A DNA stretch of 64,000 nt from JAFMDF01 sp965277445 (GTDB lineage Bacteria > Bacteroidota > Bacteroidia > Chitinophagales > Saprospiraceae), in contig CBDICY010000050.1 of NCBI GenBank assembly GCA_965277445.1, forward strand, positions 248,001 through 312,000, written 5' to 3'. The notes below the pieces were generated by a model. The model worked only from the letters and a program-made list of their open reading frames with translations, was not told the origin of the DNA and did not search any database. How positions within the stretch are numbered: position 1 is the first letter of the stretch; each line of letters starts with the position of its first letter. The position numbers were made by a program, and so were the translations under genes. Of the stretch, positions 59,201-64,000 are shown piece by piece.

Positions 59201-62200
59201 CCTGGAGCGATGTAATCCGTTACATCAGAACAGGCAACATCATCACTAAAGCTAACGGCAACGGTGTGATTACTACCGTCTGCTGCTAAGCCTGTTAATG
59301 TATAATTTTGTGGAGAAGTAAGTGGTGCTGCAAATGTTTGTTGAAATCCTCCAACAGCTACGGTCAATGTACCCGTCGTTGGTGCATCCGTAAAAGTAAT
59401 AGCACCCGTTAAATCATAGGTATTGGTTGCCGAGTCGCAACTTCCTGCATTTACTGTAACTGAAACGCTACAAGTTGAGGACGCTAAACATGGACTTGGC
59501 GCAGCGTACATTAAAGTTGTTTGGCAATTTTCTTCCGCAGAAAATTGTACGCTTACAGTATGATTTTGCCCATCAGCATTTAAGCCTGTTACGGCGATAA
59601 CTTGTGGACTCGTAAACGGCGCATTGAAGGTTTGTACTGTAGCGCCATCAATGACTACGATTAAATTACCTGTAGTTGGTGCATTCGTAAAATTAATTGC
59701 TCCATCAAGATTATAAGTGTTATCTCCCGTATTACAATCTTGTGGGTCTAAACTTAGCACGACTGCACAAGTAGGATTTTCTTCTGTTTTTAAGAATATA
59801 ATGGCAGGATCGGCATCATCTTCATCCGTCAATCCATTTTCATCTTGTGGTGCGCCACCTGATAATTTGGCATTACCAAAAATGCTATTATCCGTTGGAC
59901 TTGCTACTTTCCCTCCTTTATCATTATTTTCTATAGCATCAGGCGTACTATCTTTATCAGTTCCTCCTGTAGCTGAAGTAATTTCAGCCATATTGACAAT
60001 AGAAGAACCCGTATAATTAATATCAATCGTAAATTGAATTTGAATGACGGTATCTGCACCAGCAGCTAGAGATGGTATTGGATTCACCAAAACAGCATCA
60101 TCGCCTGACATTTCCCAGCCACCACCTGTAACCAAAGTTAAACCAGTAGGTATATAATCGGTCACGTTAATCGCTGTTCCTGCTGTAGTTCCTTGATTCA
60201 AGATCATGATATCGTAAGTGACGGTAGAACCAACGGTTACGGTATCTGCCTGATTACCAGCTAGGGTTTTCTTAAGGGCAAGGTCAAAAATTGGGTTTTC
60301 TACTGCCGTAAGCGTTGCTTTCGCGACACTTCTATTACCGATCATTTCTGTTATACCATTGGCTGTTCCCATGACAACCAATTCATTCTGGTCGATAACA
60401 TTACAATAATCTTTTGCTAAAGTAGCAGTCACAGGTACAATAATCGTACAACCACCGGGCGGTATCAGCGCCCCTGCTGCTATTCCAACGGTTAAGGAAT
60501 CGCCATTAAAATTGGTAATAGACGGACAAGTTCCTGACATCGATCCCGCTAAAGTCAATCCACTTGGCATAGCATCCATAAAATCCATCACTAATTCTAA
60601 ATTAGTTGGATTTCTATTTTCTATAACTATGGTTAAGTTGGCTTGGTCACCTACTTCTGTTACTTCTTTATCAAAGCTTTTTGATAATAATGGCGTAACC
60701 ACAAAATCGCCAACTTCTAAACAACCAACTACGGAGTCCACATTCGTACAAGCTGATGTTGCCAAATCTCCGATGCCAATGATATTACAATAAAGACCAG
60801 CGGTTGGAGCAACTACATCTACTTCCAATAAATTTAACCCTGGTAATAGAACCGTTCCTGAGGCCACCGTAATCGTACTTGCGCCAGGTTCTGCGGTTAC
60901 ACCACCTAATAAGGTATTGATATTAGGGTCTGGCGCCACAACCATTTGGGCAGGGTCATTAGGTAAAACGTCTACAAGATCTTGTGTTAAGACGATTGGT
61001 AAAGTATCATTATTAAATAATCTTAAAACTAAGGTCGAAGGTAAATTAGGTCTTGTTGTAAATGGGCTAAATTCCTTCGTTAATGTTGGCAAATTAGGGC
61101 CAGTTACCGTAATCGTCGCACAAGCATCGTCATCTTCATTTGCGGTATTATCATTATCTGGAGAAGAATCTATATCATTATCGGGTAAGGCATTAGAAAT
61201 ATAGGCACAATTTTCATAAGTTCCTGCTGCCATAGCTTTGGAACTAAACACTAATGTTTCGGAGGCGTTCGGTGCTAAATCCCCCACCTTCCAATCTCCA
61301 AAACCATTAAAAGTACCCACCGAAGTCACGATATTATCTGCTGATAAACCAACCGCTAAATTCTCAAAAACGACGACCTCCGTAGCGGTAATATCTCCTT
61401 TATTGGTAACGGTAACGGTCCAAACAAATTCTGTTTCAGAAGGGCAGGTTTCTCCTGAATTTGGTGTAACTGTTTTGGTTAATTCTAAATCAATATTGCC
61501 CTCTTCCACACAAAGCTCTCCTTTGCCAAGATTATCACTCGGAGAAGTTTCTAGAGAAGTAGAACTTTCTATAGATGCGCAAGCTATCAAACAACCATTA
61601 CAAGAAACTTCATCTAAAACGACCGTAAAGGTATTGACACATTGGTCAGGCGATTCATCTGAACCATTAAAAATTCTAATAGTATAGTATTCTTTACAAG
61701 TTGGATTATTTAGATTATCAAATAAAAAAGAAGTACCTGAAAGGTCAGTAGCACCTTCATAATCAGGGCCTGTATAAGTTTGTCCGACGGACATCCCTAT
61801 TCTATTTGCATTGGATATACCTGTTACATTAATACTCGCATTATTATTGGCGGTTTCTCCTGAACAGGTTGCCTGCGTAACGGCTACAGTAGCCGCTGGA
61901 AAATTACAAGTAAACGGACAAAAGGTAGGTGGCATAGTAACGGTCACATCTTGGTAACAATCCTCTCTAAAAACTCTAATGGTATATTGAGTTGCCATTG
62001 CTTTGACACTAATCGTATCTACGATAACCCCGCCTGTTGGAATTAAATCTGCATTTGCAAAAGTCTTCGTACCCGTATACGTAGCACCTAGCGTATAATC
62101 ATATTTTTCACCTGGGGTAAATTCAGAAATTGTTAAAGAGCCATTATCCGTTGCATCTGGTGCACAAGTAGAAGGACTAGCTGCTACATCTGCACCTCCG

Positions 62201-62967
62201 CTGCCTCCGCAAATTCCTCTGATACAAAAATCATCAAAACCAGACAAACCACCTCTTAATCGATTGACCATCGCAAACCTTATTTCAAATTCAACTGATT
62301 CTGAACCGTCGGATTTGAATTCACTCGTCGCAGGAAAAGGGAAATCAAGTAAAGTTCCTGTATTTCCTGTATTAAGCGCAGTTTCTGTAGAATAAATTAA
62401 AACGCCATTTCTATATACTGCCACACCTTGCTTAGCAAATTGTACGCTGCCGTCGGCTGCACCCCTAGAAACTAAAGTAGAGGCAAAGCCTGTTAAAATA
62501 CCGGGCGAACCAGCAGGTAAAGTATATTTGGTATAAAGGGTAGCTGCCTCAGGATTAAATGTGGTACTATTAGGATCCCAATCAGTCGCATGATTATAGG
62601 GCCAAATCCATCGGCCTCCATTAAATCCTGCCAAACAAACACCGTTGGCAAAATCATTGGTATTTCCAAATCCGTGGCCACTAAAAATTGCTTGCCCACA
62701 TCCTGAATTAATATTAGGACAATAGGTATTCGCACCATCTAAAACTAAAGCTTTTCTTGCATTCCAATGCCTACTTTTACTAGCAGATAGACCATTACAA
62801 GCCTCTGTATTTGAATTAAAATCCCATTTGGCTAACACTTCTTCATCTCCGACAATACACTCCTGAGCGGTTAGATTAGCAGTTGAAAAACAACAAAATG
62901 CAATAAAAAGGACAAGGGATATCCAATATCTATCATTGATAGATTTAAAATTTGTATAGGTTATCAT
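44299..62967 (-). CDS. Giant secreted repeat protein with GCDS repeats (giant B), 6222 residues
   Basis: A T9SS-exported surface protein with signal peptide (residues 1-35, ending 'STANLTAQ'). Order: an unassigned beta-rich N-domain (~36-260); DUF11-like domains (~490-1040, 'DLELTKTVTPNSGE'); five ~100-residue units opening like 'CSVSVTVNAGSC' (~1059-1466); 27 tandem 51-residue units plus two divergent ones (~1570-3050, 'TTAGTYRDTMTAANGCDS'); seven DUF11 units with Asp-rich linkers (~3060-4170, 'FDLALEKSTDS'); an SdrD_B-like domain (~4309-4426, 'DTNGNGQSDAGEDGIPNA'); an Ig-like domain; a CUB-like domain (~4646-4766); a C-terminal part paralogous to giant A with dockerin-like repeats (~5859-5976) and a cohesin-like domain; and a type A sorting domain (~6136-6222). 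Probably an adhesin or fibre; no enzymatic motif is visible. The start is 24 bases after the upstream gene's stop. Confidence 0.93.
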   Translation of the reverse strand: MITYTNFKSINDRYWISLVLFIAFCCFSTANLTAQECIVGDEEVLAKWDFNSNTEACNGLSASKSRHWNARKALVLDGANTYCPNINSGCGQAIFSGHGFGNTNDFANGVCLAGFNGGRWIWPYNHATDWDPNSTTFNPEAATLYTKYTLPAGSPGILTGFASTLVSRGAADGSVQFAKQGVAVYRNGVLIYSTETALNTGNTGTLLDFPFPATSEFKSDGSESVEFEIRFAMVNRLRGGLSGFDDFCIRGICGGSGGADVAASPSTCAPDATDNGSLTISEFTPGEKYDYTLGATYTGTKTFANADLIPTGGVIVDTISVKAMATQYTIRVFREDCYQDVTVTMPPTFCPFTCNFPAATVAVTQATCSGETANNNASINVTGISNANRIGMSVGQTYTGPDYEGATDLSGTSFLFDNLNNPTCKEYYTIRIFNGSDESPDQCVNTFTVVLDEVSCNGCLIACASIESSTSLETSPSDNLGKGELCVEEGNIDLELTKTVTPNSGETCPSETEFVWTVTVTNKGDITATEVVVFENLAVGLSADNIVTSVGTFNGFGDWKVGDLAPNASETLVFSSKAMAAGTYENCAYISNALPDNDIDSSPDNDNTANEDDDACATITVTGPNLPTLTKEFSPFTTRPNLPSTLVLRLFNNDTLPIVLTQDLVDVLPNDPAQMVVAPDPNINTLLGGVTAEPGASTITVASGTVLLPGLNLLEVDVVAPTAGLYCNIIGIGDLATSACTNVDSVVGCLEVGDFVVTPLLSKSFDKEVTEVGDQANLTIVIENRNPTNLELVMDFMDAMPSGLTLAGSMSGTCPSITNFNGDSLTVGIAAGALIPPGGCTIIVPVTATLAKDYCNVIDQNELVVMGTANGITEMIGNRSVAKATLTAVENPIFDLALKKTLAGNQADTVTVGSTVTYDIMILNQGTTAGTAINVTDYIPTGLTLVTGGGWEMSGDDAVLVNPIPSLAAGADTVIQIQFTIDINYTGSSIVNMAEITSATGGTDKDSTPDAIENNDKGGKVASPTDNSIFGNAKLSGGAPQDENGLTDEDDADPAIIFLKTEENPTCAVVLSLDPQDCNTGDNTYNLDGAINFTNAPTTGNLIVVIDGATVQTFNAPFTSPQVIAVTGLNADGQNHTVSVQFSAEENCQTTLMYAAPSPCLASSTCSVSVTVNAGSCDSATNTYDLTGAITFTDAPTTGTLTVAVGGFQQTFAAPLTSPQNYTLTGLAADGSNHTVAVSFSDDVACSDVTDYIAPGGCDPVECGATVTVTAGTCNAATNTFDLSGSVTFTNAPTTGSLVVEVGGDTMTFAAPFNSPQAFTINGLVANGQPGQARAYFSDEIACTATADFDAPVACSPSVCAMSMELSPSPCADDKYVLNGTINFVNPPSTGMLTVREGGTVFLELSLPLTSPLGFTIPGLTADGASHTFQVSFSDDLACADDFTYTAPASCSGNCAVSGTVTDIECRDNGTDADTGDDYTIFSLNPTGTNLGGTYSVTSDAGTVYRLSGATATNVPYGSATVFRLTNGSADGTDKMISIMDDANPACTEGPLTITAPDPCSVVPCTTIENPISETICANETYAFGGQDINTAGTYRDTLTAANSCDSVVILTLTVLPTAETPITEEICNGDSFTFNNKALTTAGTYRDTMTAANGCDSVIVLTLNVLDTVQTPITQDICNGDTYNFNNQDLTTAGTYRDTMTAANGCDSFIVLTLNVIDALETNLNESICDGDSYTFDGQDLTTAGTYRDTMTAVSGCDSILILTLDILNPVQTDLDEEICQGDSYTFDNQALTTAGTYRDTTTGSNGCDSIIVLTLSILDTVQIPITEEICQGDTFTFNNQDLTAAGTYRDTMTAANGCDSFIVLTLNVLPTAETPITEEICNGDSFTFNSQALTTAGTYRDTMTTANGCDSVIALTLNVLDTVQTPITQDICSGNTYTFNNQDLSTAGTYRDTMTAANGCDSFIVLTLNVIEPLATNLNESICDGDSYTFDGQDLTTAGTYRDTMTAASGCDSILILTLNILNPVQTDLEEKICQGDSYTFDNQALTTAGTYRDTTTGSNGCDSIIVLTLSILDTVQAPITEEICQGDTFTFNNQDLTAAGTYRDTMTAANGCDSFIVLTLNVLPTAETPITEEICNGDSFTFNSQALTTAGTYRDTMTAANGCDSVIALTLNVLDTVQTPITQDICNGDTYNFNNQDLTTAGTYRDTMTATNGCDSFIVLTLNVIDALETNLNESICDGDSYTFDGQALTTAGTYRDTMTAAVGCDSIIILTLNILDPVQTDLNEEICQGGTYTFDNQNLTTAGTYRDTTTSSNGCDSIVVLTLSILDTVQTPVTEEICQGDTFTFNNQDLTAAGTYRDTLVAANGCDSFIVLTLNILNTAETPITEEICNGDSFTFNNQALTTAGTYRDTMTAANGCDSVIVLTLNVLDTVQTPITQDICNGDTYNFNNQDLTTAGTYRDTMTAANGCDSFIVLTLNVIDALETNLNESICDGDSYTFDGQALTTAGTYRDTMTAAFGCDSIIILTLNILDPVQTDLNEEICQGGTYTFDNQNLTTAGTYRDTTTSSNGCDSIVVLTLSILDTVQTPVTEEICQGDTFTFNNQDLTAAGTYRDTLVAANGCDSFIVLTLNILNTAETPITENICNGDTYTFNTATLTTAGIYRDTLTAANGCDSMIVLTLNVLDTVQTTINETICQGENYTFNTQNLTTAGVYRDTMTAANGCDSFIVLTLNVMDEMETMISEEICNGENLTFNNQTLTTAGTYRDTLTATGGCDSIIILTLNVVDEMETAISAAICDGNSYDFDNQALTTAGTYRDTMTAAGGCDSIIILTLDILNPVQTAISEEICQGDTYTFNNQALTAAGNYQDTMVAANGCDSIIVLTLDILDQLETTISAAICQDDSYDFDNQALTTAGIYTDTLSAASGCDSIITLTLMVNPNTTANINYEGCENDGYSITVGGNSYDETNPTGTEVLMNANGCDSTVTVNLVFNEEKASEITHFGCREDGYEVAVNGTVYSEANPAGVERFTAANGCDSIVTINLLFLPPAAGGCDEFDLALEKSTDSTVVRLGDLVVYQIKVSNEGNVDAYNIGISDFIPEGMSLADANWTATGNIARFNTPIGFLPAGTSFNLYITLKVNLDFVGTSLVNFAEISEADDDDNPNNTPPTDKDSTPDENPTNPDEDDDDSAVVSVIEEGEEIFDLALIEELAPGQSGMVKPGDEVDLKITVFNQGTLPAETIKITQYLPADVTLNDNNPQGWTAMNDSTAMITLTAGNGLPIGGLVADSMVMVMIQVVIDENTTAIKLTPHAEISDDGVNDDNDSTPDDDRTNDVGGQPNTDTDNASDQIAPVDEDDHDPVQLMMQEFDLALTEELLTEGPVGPGDSITGKIKVFNQGEIAADNIKLFAYIPAGLTLDDNRWTAMDDSTAMLTLTVADGDLPTGGLTSDEMTMITIGFTIDPTFMDTCLITYAEIGGATDENGNPTNDVDSTPDGDSTNDTGGEVHTPTDNQIFSTPPMDEDDHDPMKIAVEQTFDLALEKSTDSMLVRVGDLVTYQIEITNEGSLNAYNISVTDFLPTGMSLQDNNWTASGDTLRFNNPIAFLGAGQSTVIEIVLQVNSGTENRSLMNFAEISSADDDDNPDNEPPVDEDSTPDEDKTNDDEDDDDTAVVTVIPPDVFDLAIIETLAPDQPGMVRPGATVDFKITVFNQGNITADTIKLTQYLPVGLTLNTANPQGWTTMDDSTAMILLTAGNGLPVGGLAADGMVMVMIQTVVAMDAPTNKLTAYAEISEDGEGNNDHDSTPDDNRTNDIGGMPNTDADNAYDQIPPMDEDDHDPVLIMLQEFDLALTEELITEGEVELGDTITAKIKIFNQGDIPADNIKIFAYIPAGMSLADDRWAAMNDSTAMITLTTATNELSTGGLAPNSMTMLTIDFVIDPNFREECLITYAEIGNATDENGEPITDVDSTPDDDRTNDTGGEVDTTTDNEVNATAPTDEDDHDPVKIAIKQTFDLALIIELARDQKMEVPDNDTVCFNITVINQGTQDAYDIGIVNYVPLGLTYDAGLNQSLGTDWQADSTYQLAELLVGDTAIIPIKFISNMEAMDSIVVDTAEIYFATTEDGSTINTTDIDSQADDVNDDFIGGDNLLENERSDEDDHDYVYIVPLDAVDPIGFIYADKTGKIIKGGTISVTAPPGGVVFMIEDGSTGMYQWFTNGVQGEYVMTYMHPNGAVISPNCNAQTGVYDPTGRDGDATDMDGDATNGIVQLGTVAVNADSTYLLNPTCGNNPYYLRFFLQSGDPIIDGNNIAIQESFIGSIVCEDTNGNGQSDAGEDGIPNALVYLYACADTINPIDSTLTNAQGAYNFDGLNAGDYMVQFTAPDGYRLPKDAVPANEIADRDGFSQCINLTTGQCDTTTTVCMTACTEIVATVSATNIIQGETITISLTGGPEFIWSVNSGITNTTTAVATLSPSTNTTYTVTVNDTYGCSQTLTIPIKVTPLVDNYVRIADPCNCTTESINNVPAFTDRITIFSLTPNDNWTVAENKGIYSNGNLVTVGTSFIPGEIVDGYYTYSMPIQHLDVAGYMGRFSNGTDELTAMNTCFADQSCSTTIVTTPDGTPGPPVVGPPIIIIPSGPTPLMDTLADCSGTDFRSEGAEDNTLYYDDSTRNNVMTICAQNAWQSLLVSFNEFDLATGDTLYVFEGRDTLATQLIGRFGGTGVSQTGGWVASNCDPKINAHGCLTFQFKTNGDNAKGLGWRAKVTCKENNITLTPPNNLSANLDCEDTYALFDIKPLAIMADCGNVQDSQIVRIFNQHGVICLDTCLADADVVRDTFALGAYRVEYKLKSDTTKTAQSVLSVQGRSLVCNDEINVPLGASCAIQLTPDDLLESACDTITDTMYYFISIIGKDKNGNDIVLASGGGKGGNYPMVDKDMIDQCGGAVKARIERRYFEGTDLTICNNGAQSASCEVTVNLMDQSAPIFTNLPPVDTFVTCAIDLTQTGLGLPTPEAVDNCDSAKVAFAGATILNEGGACDTTRAIVNWTATDACGNVATATQNLVFIRPSLDDIVKTSKVTLSCDGNDGANVVTEIPGIKIGRLKNGVLIPSDTIQLSTEEYVCGYILENRDVFIPANDCGKKIIRYWTILDWCDAGTGPQAVDTTFIEFTDTKAPEFATGAGATANIALDHFACTYDITKIATPAATDNCSTPTVRLNKVSRIENGAEWLVPVTEWASLDCDSFQLEWIASDDCHEQLVNDTVNQIIIIEDVTKPSAVCTDKLHISLGRDEVKVHYSQVDGGSSDACGIAKYEVSRDEITWDSIAVFGCEDLHQDNKLYLRVTDTKGNQNTCWMTIIVEDKIAPICSDLPTMTGSCDDGHGNGLVATDLNDNGEMDDNEWVDLTKEQAAEFNTKYGNPSCSDNVTCQVLVIQQQYQLIEKACGIATIKRRYRAIDWAGQGMTSAWAEQTINIESKADWTITLPADWKGSCGETVPTSEVQITNGACDLMAYEVEEKVFGTNSPSGAGGDACLKVVRTFTIINWCNYQVGDEGQVISRVENEHGIVTAERTITSEGMEKIGKLTYIQILKLTDETAPIITVEPIDDCLTADDCQAPKRFAISATDCNEAATAALTYSWTISAGDTELGNGIGAEFNYPVATGVKYEVAWQVVDNCGNTAVEKATYQFTDCKKPAPYCLHGVAVELMPDAGMIQIWASDLDAGSSDNCTSADKLALRIWHKSLGEAPTHIAGVLALPENITFDCAYLGNQEVNIYVIDEANNWDYCTGYVNVQDNMGACDNIEAEGMAVVSGTIMDWRQQTVEQVEVTSIPTGANSSSMTTRADGHYDFELAMNNAYTIQPEKDMHPLNGVSTFDLVLMAKHILGVQTFENPYQMIAADVNGSGTITAFDMVQIRQLILNITTEFSNSPSWKFVYAGYEFTTDNPMSETYPQVATVANLQQDMEMDFVAIKIGDVNGNANPNGFVQATDRTIEKAFEITTEDKALKTGEKYTVTFSTDQLANIQGYQFTLGYDDLKVDKLKSGVVGVENFGLHKMDKGMITTSWNQTSVGSTQLAVGSPQLSTVNRQPSTVLFTIEFTAETDGKLSEQLSILDRPTAIEAYDKNGDLMKVELTFTTPNLVDEFELFQNQPNPFHDKTMIGCYLPGDSEVQLILRDETGRVLKTIKEDRKAGYNTFEFQKEELTNGFIYYQLSTKFGIKAKKMLKLN
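44710..44779. repeat. Heptamer array inside giant B (cohesin-like domain)
   Basis: Ten 7-bp units: ggttgac four times, then agttgcg, gactgcc, tactgcc, aactgtg, tactgcc, tactgac. It lies at the same place in the protein as the array of giant A (just before 'LFTIEF') and uses the same unit family. The first four units are identical, so this part expanded recently. Confidence 0.8.
50460..53790 (-). repeat. Seven DUF11-type units with Asp-rich linkers, repeated in threes
   Basis: Units begin with FDLAL(E/I/T). Units 1, 4 and 7 begin at 53790, 52356 and 50925, so a three-unit block of 1434 then 1431 bases is duplicated. Linkers such as 'EADDDDNPNNTPPTDKDST' are strongly acidic and likely bind calcium. 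This matches the family of surface-protein repeats known as DUF11 or conserved repeat domain. Confidence 0.8.
53800..58258 (-). repeat. Tandem array of 51-residue GCDS repeats in giant B
   Basis: Twenty-seven units of 153 bases follow the pattern I-C-x-G-(D/E)-x-(Y/F)-x-F...T-A-G-x-Y-x-D-T...G-C-D-S-x-x-x-L-T-L. Each has two cysteines that could form a disulfide. Two divergent units with the same ending follow. I recognise this as a repeat common in Bacteroidota giant proteins but cannot name its domain family. Confidence 0.9.
55048..58107 (-). repeat. Higher-order repeat: four exact 765-bp blocks of five units
   Basis: Units 2-21 fall into four blocks of five. The landmark tgtttgaaca occurs at 55351, 56116, 56881 and 57646, spaced exactly 765 bases each time. 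By eye, 55034-55547 and 55799-56312 differ at about one position, and 56430-56718 matches 57195-57483 almost completely. This shows very recent duplication or gene conversion. Confidence 0.92.
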
Positions 62968-62991
62968 ATCGATATTTTTAACAGATTGGGA

Positions 62992-64000
62992 TTATTTAAG
63001 TCTATAAGTGATGGTTAAGGTTTGGCTACCAACAGGCATTAAATCTAATGTCCACGTCTCTGAGCCTGAGCTATAATCCCCCGAAGAAGATTTAGCAGAT
63101 ACAAAGTCGGTATTTGTTGGTATGTCAACTTTGACTTTGACATCGACCCCAGGGTCGGGGCCCGCGTTGGTCACAGTAACGAGATATTCTACGGTTTCTC
63201 CTGCATAAGCGGAATTGCCATTAACGGGGGTCATGGTAACTGCCAATTCGGCTCTTGCACAGACAACGGGTTGTAGTTCGACTACATAATCATCAAAGAC
63301 AATCGCACTCGTGTAAACTCTAACTGTATAAAAAACTGGGTAGGTTGGGTTGGGTAAACCTGTGGTCACATCGAAGGGCAAAGCTCCTCCAGGTGTAGCG
63401 GTATTATAATCAGGACCAGTGTAGACTGTTCCTTCTGAAAAACCCACTTTATAGACTGGGCCAGTTGGACTATTTACCGTTAATTTTGCATCTGAATTGG
63501 CTATTGGCCCATTACAAGTTACTGGAACTGCCGATGCTGTAAAATCCAATGCCATCCGTCGATAATCAACTTCTATAGAGGCTGGAATACTTTTTTCTAA
63601 ATCGGTGGATGGAGCGGTAATAATTCCATTAGGTGCCGAATAATCATCTGCTGTTTCGGAACCACTATCCAAACCATTTGCACCAATAACATTATTAAAA
63701 ACTAAGCCTGATTCGCTTTTATCCGATTTATTATCATTATCACTATCCGTATCCATATAATCTGCACAGGCATCTCCATCTGTATTTTCAGGGGTTAACC
63801 CACCTAAATAGGCGGAATTGACGCCTCTATTCGTCGTATACATTGCTGGTGAATCCGCTGCTGGCACCGTAAAAGTATTAGTAGCTTGCGCCTCTACATT
63901 ATCGGGAATACCATCATTGTCACTATCTAAATCTAGATGGTCTTCGATGCCATCTTCATCAAAATCACAATGGTACGATTTCTGAAAATGTAATTCATTA
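62992..64000 (-). CDS. Secreted thrombospondin-3/DUF11 repeat protein, 5' end outside window
   Basis: An open frame runs from the right edge to a TAA at 62992 (336 codons visible, no stop). A GTG at 63867 is not a real start: the frame continues upstream with typical thrombospondin type 3 calcium-binding repeats ('DFDEDGIEDHLDLDSDNDGI', later 'YMDTDSDNDNKSD'). The middle part (~130-245) has 'VYKVGFSEGTVYTGPDYNTA', also seen in the N-terminal region of giant B. The end is one DUF11 domain ('LAVTMTPVNGNSAYAGETVE', stop after 'TLTITYRLK'). No sorting domain follows, unlike its neighbours. It is 24 bases upstream of giant B and certainly in the same transcript. Confidence 0.85.
   Translation of the reverse strand, partial: NELHFQKSYHCDFDEDGIEDHLDLDSDNDGIPDNVEAQATNTFTVPAADSPAMYTTNRGVNSAYLGGLTPENTDGDACADYMDTDSDNDNKSDKSESGLVFNNVIGANGLDSGSETADDYSAPNGIITAPSTDLEKSIPASIEVDYRRMALDFTASAVPVTCNGPIANSDAKLTVNSPTGPVYKVGFSEGTVYTGPDYNTATPGGALPFDVTTGLPNPTYPVFYTVRVYTSAIVFDDYVVELQPVVCARAELAVTMTPVNGNSAYAGETVEYLVTVTNAGPDPGVDVKVKVDIPTNTDFVSAKSSSGDYSSGSETWTLDLMPVGSQTLTITYRLK

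Noticed and set aside
62493..62738. 81-residue minus-strand frame in the start of giant B
   Set aside because: It lies inside the giant in another frame, has no signal or family motif, and the giant frame is unbroken.

Overview
The window comes from an AT-rich member of the Bacteroidota, most likely Saprospiria-like. The reasons are secreted proteins with type A T9SS C-terminal sorting domains, very long HYR/DUF11/FG-GAP repeat proteins, Flavobacteria-type BY-kinase motifs, and weak or absent Shine-Dalgarno sequences. The assignment is inferred from gene content, not from a marker gene. Every gene I can support lies on the minus strand, so transcription runs from high to low coordinates. Plus-strand open frames are shadows.

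Layout in the direction of transcription. (1) 64000-62992: the 3' part of a secreted protein with thrombospondin-type-3 and DUF11 domains, cut by the window edge. (2) 62967-44299: a 6222-residue secreted giant (giant B) with DUF11 domains, 27 tandem 51-residue 'GCDS' repeats, seven more DUF11 units, an SdrD_B-like domain, a CUB-like domain, dockerin/cohesin-like modules and a sorting domain. (3) 43917-22966: a 6983-residue giant (giant A) with a seven-repeat FG-GAP region, 50 HYR domains and the same C-terminal module as giant B. (4) 22609-21581: a small sorting-domain protein with a good intrinsic terminator. (5) 21580-19507: two kilobases without a gene, but with several clear RNA-like hairpins. 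(6) 19506-1303: an unbroken exopolysaccharide (EPS) cluster. (7) 1269-1: another small sorting-domain protein and the start of a YjbH-like outer-membrane protein.

The EPS cluster is a Wzx/Wzy-type system. It has a PHP-type tyrosine phosphatase, a Wza-like lipoprotein, a Wzc-like BY-kinase, an APH-like kinase fold protein, a flippase, an O-antigen ligase/polymerase, two methyltransferases, a FemAB-like acyltransferase, a DUF2334 deacetylase, an AsnB amidotransferase, a NodB deacetylase, three glycosyltransferases and a short phosphoglycosyl transferase. Together they could build, decorate, polymerise and export a surface polysaccharide. The T9SS substrates on both sides suggest one cell-surface island of polymer plus giant adhesins; that functional link is inference.

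The strongest observations are two levels of tandem duplication in the giants: five 1.8-kb blocks of seven HYR domains in giant A, and four exact 765-bp blocks of five units in giant B. Next come a 120-bp nested-hairpin element flanked by near-identical 14-bp direct repeats inside the EPS operon, a dispersed heptamer repeat that has entered the same site in both giants, an inverted 35-bp repeat pair around a terminator, and structured leader sequences upstream of the EPS operon.
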